Shown here: positions 42,722 to 50,476 of the stretch, piece after piece | Layout of the letters: the number at the start of each line of letters is the position of its first letter | Position numbering within the stretch: position 1 is the stretch's first letter | Source of the DNA: Paludisphaera rhizosphaerae | Lineage (GTDB): Bacteria > Planctomycetota > Planctomycetia > Isosphaerales > Isosphaeraceae | NCBI RefSeq assembly: GCF_011065895.1 | Contig: NZ_JAALCR010000010.1 | Span: 1 to 64,000, forward strand | DNA length: 64,000 bases | Direction: 5' to 3' | Program-made: the position numbers and the translations under genes | Notes under the pieces: generated by a model | What the model was told of the DNA's origin: nothing | Seen by the model: only the letters and a program-made list of their open reading frames with translations | Database searches by the model: none

Positions 42722-45547
42722 TCAGATGTGGTTGCGACGAAGCGCCGCGAGGTGCAGCCTCGGCGCGGCATGGCGAGGGGTTGGGCTGGGGCGGGTGGGT
42801 CGGATCGGCCGGAGCCGCCCGCGCGTCGACACGGCGATGGTGGAGTACAACTCGCCGGTGATGGTGACCGGGATCGGCCTGCTGGTCGTCCGGTTCGCCG
42901 TCTGGCTGAGGACGATCTGAGGGATGGTCCCCGAGACCGGTCCCTTGAAGATGAGCGTCGTGCCCGGTTTGAAGTAGCCGGGGCTCGCCGTGATCGTCGC
43001 CCCGACCTGGCCGGTGCCGGGGTTGTTGATCTGGTTGTAGATCGTGAGCGCGTCGTTCTGGTTGATGGAGTTCCGGCCCACGATCGTGATCATCGGCTTG
43101 CCGGAGTTGGGGTTGTTCGGGATGTCCGGCACGGTGCCGATGGTCGCCCAGGCCTGAAGGGCGCCCCAGGGCACGGTCGGGTACCACTGGTTCGGGTTCC
43201 CGAGACCTTGCGTGCCGCCGAAGTCGATCTGGAGGTTGTTCGGGTAGTGGTTGGCGGAGCCGTCCGCGGCCAGGAGCGGGCCGGTCGCCGTGGGGTTGGA
43301 GACGTCGTCGTCGACGGAGAACCCGTAGGCCGACATCCCCTGGACGTCGTGGACGAACCAGACGTAGGGATCCAGGTTGAAGACGTTGAAGTTCTGGCCG
43401 CTGGTCAACCCGGTCGGGACCGTGCCCGGGTTGGGATACCACTTCGATTGATCGGGGACCGCGTTGTAGTCGTAGACCCCGCGAAGGACGGATTTCACGA
43501 CGTCGCGGACGTCGGCGACGAGGGCCGGGCCGTTGGTCCGCCCATAGCCGGGGAGCTTCGCGTAGAACTGGATGACCTGGGATACCAGGTTCATCGAGTA
43601 CGGGAGATAGGAGAACGGGAGCGGGTCGACGCCGGCCTCGGCGGACATCGCCTCATAGACGGACGCCGCGAAAAGCTTGGCCCCGGGGGCGTGGTCGGCG
43701 TCGAACGACAGCGTGTACGGGGTCGTGTACACGGGGTCGTACTTGATGGGGGTCGGCTTGCTGAACGTGTAGATCTGGTTCGTCGCCGTCCCGTCGGCGG
43801 GTATCTGGCTGAGGTGGATCTTGTCGCCGTCGACCTTCACGATCGTCGTCCCCGCGGGGAGACCCGGGGCGGAGACCTGCATGCCGGGAAGGAGTTGCTG
43901 CGTGGGCGTGGAGGCCAGCGTGATGACGTTCGTCGCATTCTTGCCCGTGTAGGAGAGGGTGGCCGAGATCGGCTCGTCGACGAAGTTCGCGCTCTGCTGG
44001 ACGTAGTACTGGGCCCAGGAATACCAGAGGTTCGTGATGGCGGTGACGGCGTAATCCGACACCGGTCGCGAGAAGGCGTAGATGGCGCCGTACGGGGTGT
44101 TGGGGGCGAGGGTCGTGCTCACGTCGACGTAAGGCTGACCGCCTCCCGGCGGGTTGGCCACGAACTTGGAGACCGTCGCGAGGACGTCGCTCGAACCGGG
44201 GAGGGTGATGTTCACGGCCCCGGCCTTCAGCATCGCCTGAAGGTCGGAGACGAACTGGGCCGTCGGGTTGTTGAGATAGATGCGCTTGGTCGAGTCGCTG
44301 TGGACGTACCCTTGCTGCCCGTATCCGCCGCCGCCCGCTGTGATCGGGGCGTCGCCGTTGCTGGTCAGCAGCCAGCGGTTCGAGTCGTATGACGAGAGGT
44401 GGATGTTGTAGGTGAGGCCGGGGTTCAGCGGGCTGTTGGCGAAGACGTTGGCGCCGGACGGGATGTTGAGGTCGCCGGCGGTGGGGTTGTAATACTGCGG
44501 CCATCCCTTGCCGTTGAAATACTGGCCGACGCTCGCCGCTCCCGTGTTGTTGATGAAGGCGGCCATCGCTCCTTCGAACGTCGCCGTGTTGCGATTGGTC
44601 GCCAGCCAGCCGTAGTCCTGGAAGCCGTAGTAGGTGGGTGGATCGGGGAGCGGGTTCGTCTGGTAGGTGATCGGGACGTCGCTGGCCTCCATCGAGACGG
44701 GGGCCACCATGTTGTTCACGTAGGAGACGTCGTAGTTGATGAGCGGGAAGGTCTGGTTCACGTCCGTGATGAAGTGGGTCAGGTACTGGTCTCGGAACGT
44801 GATCTCCGTGAGCTGCGCCGGGGCGTCGTTGGGCAAGGTCAGGGGCGAGTTGTTCGAGTAGTAGAACATGACCAGAGGCGTCCGACCGCCCGAGTATCCG
44901 GTGCTGGTCTGAACCCAGGTGGTGCCGCTGACCTGCTGCCCGGCTCCGGCGATCGTGACCCAAGCGGTCGAGTCGTAGCCGAAGATGTTGCTGGACGTCA
45001 GGTCCTTGCCGTCGGTGGCGATGAACAGGTTGTCGCCGTCCCAGAGGGCCAGCGGCACCTGGATCGTGATCGAAGCCCCGCTCGGGAGCCCGAAGAAGGT
45101 CTTGCCGCTGGGGAGGCTGTAGCCGATGTACTCGCGGAACTCGTGGCCGTGGATGTCCTGGGGGTCGTAATACTGGTTATTCGAGTGGGGGTCGGTCCCG
45201 TTGTTCTGGCCCCGGAGGAACGGGTAGATCGTGCTGCTGCTGGAGTTCGTGATCGTGATGGTCTTGGCCGCGCCCGAGGCCGCCGGCGAGGGGATGTTCG
45301 AAAGACCTCCCTTGGGGGCCAGCGGCTGGGGCTCGCCGTTCCAGAAGATCTTCGACAACTCCACCTGCTTGTTGGAGCTGGGGATCGGGATCGCCAGGCC
45401 GGCCAGCGGAACCGAGCCGGATCGGGCCAGCAGCATGCGCTCTTCCAGAGGAAGAGGCTGAGGTCTGAGCGGGACTCCCCGGCGAGGCCGCCGCCGCTCA
45501 CCGCCGACTTTGCCGAAAAGCCGCGACGCCAGCTTCTTGTCGACCAC
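42722..45547 (-). CDS. Large secreted GH64/thaumatin-like protein, paralogue B
   Basis: About 941 residues if it starts at the GTG at 45547, which has GGGGAG 9 nt upstream; the only Met further up (45688) lacks a ribosome site. The N terminus has the planctomycete LExR signature (PLPLEERMLLARSG). The first half has the pattern of GH64 beta-1,3-glucanases and thaumatin-like proteins: ITNSSSSTIYPFLRGQN, ITIQVPLALWDGDNLFIATDG, AQLTEITFRD and LINYDVSYVNNMVAPVSMEA. The rest is beta-rich repeats, and there is an Arg-rich C-terminal end. It is clearly homologous to the next gene. The GH64 assignment is by motif resemblance only. Confidence 0.7.
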   Translation of the reverse strand: MVDKKLASRLFGKVGGERRRPRRGVPLRPQPLPLEERMLLARSGSVPLAGLAIPIPSSNKQVELSKIFWNGEPQPLAPKGGLSNIPSPAASGAAKTITITNSSSSTIYPFLRGQNNGTDPHSNNQYYDPQDIHGHEFREYIGYSLPSGKTFFGLPSGASITIQVPLALWDGDNLFIATDGKDLTSSNIFGYDSTAWVTIAGAGQQVSGTTWVQTSTGYSGGRTPLVMFYYSNNSPLTLPNDAPAQLTEITFRDQYLTHFITDVNQTFPLINYDVSYVNNMVAPVSMEASDVPITYQTNPLPDPPTYYGFQDYGWLATNRNTATFEGAMAAFINNTGAASVGQYFNGKGWPQYYNPTAGDLNIPSGANVFANSPLNPGLTYNIHLSSYDSNRWLLTSNGDAPITAGGGGYGQQGYVHSDSTKRIYLNNPTAQFVSDLQAMLKAGAVNITLPGSSDVLATVSKFVANPPGGGQPYVDVSTTLAPNTPYGAIYAFSRPVSDYAVTAITNLWYSWAQYYVQQSANFVDEPISATLSYTGKNATNVITLASTPTQQLLPGMQVSAPGLPAGTTIVKVDGDKIHLSQIPADGTATNQIYTFSKPTPIKYDPVYTTPYTLSFDADHAPGAKLFAASVYEAMSAEAGVDPLPFSYLPYSMNLVSQVIQFYAKLPGYGRTNGPALVADVRDVVKSVLRGVYDYNAVPDQSKWYPNPGTVPTGLTSGQNFNVFNLDPYVWFVHDVQGMSAYGFSVDDDVSNPTATGPLLAADGSANHYPNNLQIDFGGTQGLGNPNQWYPTVPWGALQAWATIGTVPDIPNNPNSGKPMITIVGRNSINQNDALTIYNQINNPGTGQVGATITASPGYFKPGTTLIFKGPVSGTIPQIVLSQTANRTTSRPIPVTITGELYSTIAVSTRGRLRPIRPTRPSPTPRHAAPRLHLAALRRNHI

Positions 45548-45775
45548 GATTCGCTTCTCCCCTTCGAGGGTCAGAGCGGACGACGGATGTTGATGGGTGT
45601 GGCGTCGCTCGCCCGAGAGTCGGCCCAGAGCCTCTACGCCTTCCGGCCGCGCCGGAGGAAGGGCCTCCGGCGCAGGCAGGAAACGCATGGATGCTGGGCC
45701 ATTATCGGGCGGGACGGTTCCCGGCTCAAGGGTCGACTGAAGAAGGCTTCATGCGATCCATGGATTCGCGGGCCG

Positions 45776-48415
45776 TCAGCTTATCCGCATTCGGGGCGTC
45801 CAGGCGGCGCGGGCCGCTGAACTCGTCGGTTTGGACGTGAAGGTGACCGTGGTCTCGCCGGTGAAGTCCACCTTCGTGCTGAGGACGAACTGGTGCTGGT
45901 CGATGAGTGCGTAGTCCGTGATCCTCAGATCCTTCACCTTGAAGTCAGGGCTGGAGACGTAGGCGCCCGTGACGGAATTCGCGGGGTCGTCGGCGCGCAC
46001 CTGGTTGTAGACGATCGGATCGGCGACGGTGAGGATCGTCTTGCCTGCCCATTTTCCGGTCCCCGGTGAGAGCGTGGCCTTGCTGGTCACGGCGCCCCAC
46101 TGAGTGCTGGGGCCCCATTCGGACGTGTTCTTCAGGCCGCCCAGGCCGCCGACGGCGATCGAGAGGGTGCTTGTGCCGTTCGCCCCGACGTCGGCCGTAT
46201 CGTCGTCGAACGAGAAGCCGTAACCGGACAGCCCCAGCTTGCGATGGATGAACCAGACGTACGGGTCGAGGTTGAAGACGTTGTAGGTCTGGTTCCCTTC
46301 TGGTTTGCTTGGGGCCGGGTACCACATCGACTCCGGATACTTGGCGGCGTCGGTGAAGTCGGGGACGCCTCGGAGGGCCGATTTGACGAGGTCGCGGACG
46401 TCGGCTGAGATGTTCACGTAGTCGATCGGTTCGGCGGTCGGCAGGAAGCCGACGTTGCCGCCGATCGAGTTGCCGACGATCTCCATGGAGTTCGGCAGCG
46501 CGGCGATCCGCTTCGGGGTCGTGCTGAAGACGCTGAGCACCTCGTAGACGGTCGCAGCGAAGGCCTGGGCGAATTTCTCCTTGGCGTCGGGGAACTTGAA
46601 GTAGATCCGCGTCGTCTCGCCGGCGAAGGCGATCGGCTGGGGGGCCGAGAAGGTCAACGACGCCTGGGTGGGGGCGGTCACGCCCGGCACCGGGGCGCTG
46701 AGGTAGACGTGCTGCAGACCGTTGGTGTCGGTCTTGATGGCGATGATCGTCGTCAGGCCGGTGATCCCGCCGCCGGTCACCTGCATGCCGATCGCCAGCT
46801 CGTCGCGGTTCTGGTCGAAGGTCAGGATCCGGTAGTCCTTGCCGCCGTTGTCGGTGTCGGACGAGATGTTGGCGGTGTACGTCTTGGAGGTGAATCCCTT
46901 GAACTGGTCCTGATAGTAGGCCGCCCACGAGTACCAGAGGTTCGTCAGCTTGGCGGCGTAAGGATCGCTCGCGGGATTCAGGAAGGTGAAGGTCTGAAGC
47001 GAGTCGTCGGGGGCCTTGTCGTTTTCGTCCAGGAACACCGTGTTGGTGGCCGGGACGACCCTGTCGACTCTCCCCAGCACTTTCCCGCCGTCGCCCGTGA
47101 CGATCATGTCCTTGTCGAGCGCTCGGAGGATCTTGTCGACACCCGGGACTTCCGTGATCACCGCGCGGTTCGGGGCCTTGTACCTCCCCGAAAGGGCGTA
47201 CTGGATGGGGCCGTCGCCGCCGCTGGAGAGCATCCAGTGGTTGTTCGGGCCGAAGGGCCGGCTGTACGACGATCGAATATTGGCCAGCGGACTGGCGAAG
47301 AGGATGTTCGCTCCGCCGGGGATCCGCAGGCCGACCTTCTCGTTGGCTGCGCTGTAGTTGGGGTTGAAGAACGTCGGCCAGCCGAGGTTCTTCCCCTTGG
47401 TCCGGAAGTAGCTCCCCAGACCGTTGGCCGGCGTGTCGCTGGTGAAAGCCCGGATCGCCGTCTGCAGGCTCCCCACTCCCAGGTAGGACTGCTTGGCTCC
47501 GATCCAGCCGTAGTCGCGCTTGACGTTGGTGTTCGGGACGGGGACGTCGGTGGCCTCCATGGCGATCGGCAGCAGCAGGTGGTCGACGTAGGAGACGTCG
47601 TAGTTGATCAGGGTGGTGATCTGCTTGGGGTCGATCGGGTTGACGAGGTCGTTGATCTTCTGCATGAACTCCTTGTCGCGGATCGTGAATTCCAGGAGCT
47701 GTTCGGGGGCGTCGGCGCCGGGATTCACCGGCGCGTCCTTGTCCTGGGCGTGGTAATACATCACGATCCCGTCGCCGCCGCTGCTGTCGGCCGCGTCGAC
47801 GACGTAGCGCGCGGTGTCGCCGCCTTTCAGGTTCTTGTAGAAGAAGAAGAACGGATTGGTGATCGGGCTGCTCTTGCTGGTGTTCGGGTCGCTGGGCAGG
47901 AAGTCGGTCGGGTCCGTGGCGATGGCCGCGCGGCCGGAATCCCAGAAGACCAGCGGCACGTCGATGGTGATCGAGTGGTCGGGCTCAAGGCCCAGGTAGA
48001 ATTTGTCGCCCACCTTGTACCCGATGTAGCCGCGATACTCCTCGTTGTTGGCGTCGAACGGGTCGTAATAGCCGGCGCCCTTGGATTTGCCCGTGTTGGG
48101 GTCGTAGAGGAACGGGTAAATCGTCTCCTTGGTGTTGTTGTAGAGCGTGATCTTCTTGATCGGCACGTTCCCGACGAGGTCGTTGCCGGTGAACAGCACG
48201 TCGCTCAGGCTGGCGACGGTGTTGTAGCGGCCCGGCGAGCCCTCGGGCGCCAGCGGCATCTCGAGCGGATCGGCCGACATCATCGACCGTTCTTCCAGCC
48301 TCCCGACCTCGGCCTTGAACCGCTTCTCGCGGCAGCGATTCTTCCGACCGTCGCTCGTGAAGAGCGATCGAAGGAGGAGTCGAGACGGACGGTCGGCGAG
48401 CGTGGGGCGGGTCAT
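45776..48415 (-). CDS. Large secreted GH64/thaumatin-like protein, paralogue A
   Basis: 879 residues, homologous over most of its length to the gene 228 bp downstream. It has the N-terminal signature VGRLEERSMMSADP, and then KITLYNNTKETIYPFLYDPN, YYDPFDANNEEYRGYIGYKVG, ITIDVPLVFWDSGRAAIATD, PEQLLEFTIRDKEF and LINYDVSYVDHLLLPIAMEA, which track the GH64/thaumatin-like core. Shared C-terminal blocks include NLWYSWAAYYQDQ, TYNVFNLDPYVWFIH and GFSFDDDTADVG. It is probably exported and acts on beta-1,3-glucan, which is inference. A GGAG site precedes the ATG. The pair arose by tandem duplication. Confidence 0.72.
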   Translation of the reverse strand: MTRPTLADRPSRLLLRSLFTSDGRKNRCREKRFKAEVGRLEERSMMSADPLEMPLAPEGSPGRYNTVASLSDVLFTGNDLVGNVPIKKITLYNNTKETIYPFLYDPNTGKSKGAGYYDPFDANNEEYRGYIGYKVGDKFYLGLEPDHSITIDVPLVFWDSGRAAIATDPTDFLPSDPNTSKSSPITNPFFFFYKNLKGGDTARYVVDAADSSGGDGIVMYYHAQDKDAPVNPGADAPEQLLEFTIRDKEFMQKINDLVNPIDPKQITTLINYDVSYVDHLLLPIAMEATDVPVPNTNVKRDYGWIGAKQSYLGVGSLQTAIRAFTSDTPANGLGSYFRTKGKNLGWPTFFNPNYSAANEKVGLRIPGGANILFASPLANIRSSYSRPFGPNNHWMLSSGGDGPIQYALSGRYKAPNRAVITEVPGVDKILRALDKDMIVTGDGGKVLGRVDRVVPATNTVFLDENDKAPDDSLQTFTFLNPASDPYAAKLTNLWYSWAAYYQDQFKGFTSKTYTANISSDTDNGGKDYRILTFDQNRDELAIGMQVTGGGITGLTTIIAIKTDTNGLQHVYLSAPVPGVTAPTQASLTFSAPQPIAFAGETTRIYFKFPDAKEKFAQAFAATVYEVLSVFSTTPKRIAALPNSMEIVGNSIGGNVGFLPTAEPIDYVNISADVRDLVKSALRGVPDFTDAAKYPESMWYPAPSKPEGNQTYNVFNLDPYVWFIHRKLGLSGYGFSFDDDTADVGANGTSTLSIAVGGLGGLKNTSEWGPSTQWGAVTSKATLSPGTGKWAGKTILTVADPIVYNQVRADDPANSVTGAYVSSPDFKVKDLRITDYALIDQHQFVLSTKVDFTGETTVTFTSKPTSSAARAAWTPRMRIS

Positions 48416-48630
48416 GTCGTCAATCTCCGATGGAGAAGGCCCGTCGTTGGGCCGTCGGCTCGTCAGAGCGCCGCAAGAAGGAGAAGGGACGTCGTCGACG
48501 GCTCCTTGAAGTCGCTTTCGAGGGTTGAAAGCGCTCCTGCGGAAGCTGAGGGCGTATCAATACGTTTGACAGAGTACGACGTTTCGAGAAGCCTGAGAAC
48601 TTGACACGATGAAACTTGGGCGATCGAAGC

Positions 48631-49941
48631 TCACCGAAGCCGATGCGCCGCCCAGACCCTGGCCGGTCGCGGCCGGATGTTGCGGATTCGGACGGTGGTC
48701 TGCATCGCGGCGTCGAGCGTCGTGTGGGTCGGGCTCTGGAGTTGGAGGACGACCGTCTCGCCGGGGTCGAAGACGTGGTCGGCGACGGCGGTCAGGCGGA
48801 TCGTCGTCCGCGAGGCGCCGGCGGCGAACGTCACCAGGCCGTTGTTGGGAAGGGGCAGGTAGTCGTCGGCCGTCGCCGTGCCGGCCGCTCCGACGACGAC
48901 CTGGACGCTCGCGGCGGAGGCTCGGCCGTCGGTTCGGATCAGCGTGATCGCAATCGAGCGGCCTTCGGCGACGGCGGCGGTGGGCCTCGCGAACCGGATC
49001 GACGAATGGACGCCCAAAAGGCTGAGGACCTGCTTGGGGTTGGCCGAGCCGTTGGCGTTGTTCAGCCCGTTCAGGCCCATGTGGGGCTCATAGGCGTTGG
49101 GCGTGGTCTTCCAGGGTTGGTCGAAGGCTTCCCCCCAGACGAAGGCGAACTGGCCGGCCTGCGCGGCGTCGTAGGCGATCTTGTACCAGTCGTACTGGTT
49201 CTGTTGCGAGGCCAGCGGCCCGCCGTCCGAAGGGTAGAACGCCTCCTTCGCGACCACGGGCCCACTCGTTTTATTGGCCCCGATCGCGAACTGGTAGAAG
49301 TACGAGACGTTGTTCCACATCGTCTGGGGCGTGGTCGGCTGGCCTCCCCAGATGAAGTAGTCGGTGTTCGGGAAGAGCCAATCGCCCAGGCCGAGAAGCT
49401 GCGTGCTGTAGGTCGAGCCCGTGTAATACTGGCCGCCGGGCTCCGAGGTCGTCGTCGGCTTGTGGGTCGCCTGCTGGACCTGGGCGACGGCCGCGCTCAA
49501 CTGGTCGTAGGTGTATCGACCGTCCTGGATCCCCTCGTTGCCGACGACGAAACCGTCCGCGTACGGCAAGACGCCCGGCGATGAGGCCGCGGCGATCTCC
49601 GCCTGGTCGGTGACGTTGTAGACCCCCGCGAGGACGTACTGAAAGCCGACCGACTTGGCGATCCGGGGGATGTTCGCATACGTCCCCTGGAGCGTGTAGG
49701 TCACCAGCCCCCGAAAGCCTTGCTGGAACAACGACGTGAGGTCGGCGGTGATCTTGGCGTCGCTGGGGTTGGCGTTGTAGGGATCGGTGAGGCTGTCGTA
49801 CGAGGGCGCGTAGTCGACCCAGTGGAAGCCGGCGTTCTTGAGCGCGGCGAACAGAGCGGGGTCGCCCGTGAGAACCAGCCGCGCTTCGAGCGCCTCCAAT
49901 CCCGGTCGGGAACGGCGAGGGCTCCTGGGAAGCCGATTCAT
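48631..49941 (-). CDS. GH17-like secreted beta-1,3-glucanase with Calx-beta-type domain
   Basis: About 436 residues. The N terminus has the signature PGLEALEARLVLTG. The barrel follows GH17: FRGLVTYTLQGTYANIPRIAKSVGFQYVLAGVY, the acid Glu in DGFVVGNEGI (near 136), LGLGDWLFPNTDYF, the nucleophile Glu in VVAKEAFYPSDGGP (near 232), and FAFVWGEAFDQPWK. GH17 enzymes are endo-beta-1,3-glucanases acting on laminarin or callose. The C-terminal third is a Calx-beta-like beta-sandwich (VAEGRSIAITLIRTDG...FDPGETVVLQL). The start at 49941 aligns with the signature; 50019 is a longer option. It is the first of three minus-strand secreted genes. Confidence 0.82.
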   Translation of the reverse strand: MNRLPRSPRRSRPGLEALEARLVLTGDPALFAALKNAGFHWVDYAPSYDSLTDPYNANPSDAKITADLTSLFQQGFRGLVTYTLQGTYANIPRIAKSVGFQYVLAGVYNVTDQAEIAAASSPGVLPYADGFVVGNEGIQDGRYTYDQLSAAVAQVQQATHKPTTTSEPGGQYYTGSTYSTQLLGLGDWLFPNTDYFIWGGQPTTPQTMWNNVSYFYQFAIGANKTSGPVVAKEAFYPSDGGPLASQQNQYDWYKIAYDAAQAGQFAFVWGEAFDQPWKTTPNAYEPHMGLNGLNNANGSANPKQVLSLLGVHSSIRFARPTAAVAEGRSIAITLIRTDGRASAASVQVVVGAAGTATADDYLPLPNNGLVTFAAGASRTTIRLTAVADHVFDPGETVVLQLQSPTHTTLDAAMQTTVRIRNIRPRPARVWAAHRLR

Positions 49942-50476
49942 GGATGTCGATCCTGGAGAGGTTTGGTTGCGGGCGACGTCGCTCCGCGTCCGCCAGTCAG
50001 AATATAGTGGCCGTCTCACCTCGGATGGAACCGTATGGTCGTCGCCTCGTCATGTTTTTGGAGTGCGTACTCCTTCTCCGGAACGCTGAGCGGACGAGTT
50101 TCCACGCTGCGTCCGGATTTCGCGAACAGAAATGGCGATCTGGAGCCATGGTCAATTCGAGGGATCGACTTCACGCGTTGAACGCGATCTCTCGTCCGAG
50201 GAGCGGAGGGACGGTCGCGAGTGTGAGGAAAATGGACGATCAAAGCCAATTCGAGTGAGCATTTTTGCGACGCAAGTTTCATGTGGCGAATGGGTTGCAT
50301 TGTCGACTGGGCGGGCGACGGACTGGCGAGCAAAGCCAATCGGAGCCAATCGCCGGTTCGGGGACGGGTGAGGCGTCGCGGCAGGGGGAGGTTCGATCCG
50401 GCGGGCCTCTATCGACGTGGGGGCGGCTCGTTTATCGTGGGGGCCACTTCCATTCAACACGAGGGTTCTAAAGCCG
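49942..50476. other. Intergenic region between the GH17 and lctP genes
   Basis: 535 bp between divergent genes. It holds CAAAGCCAAT twice, at 50241-50250 and 50331-50340, plus GGAGCCAAT at 50342-50350. No gene is recognised. Confidence 0.45.
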
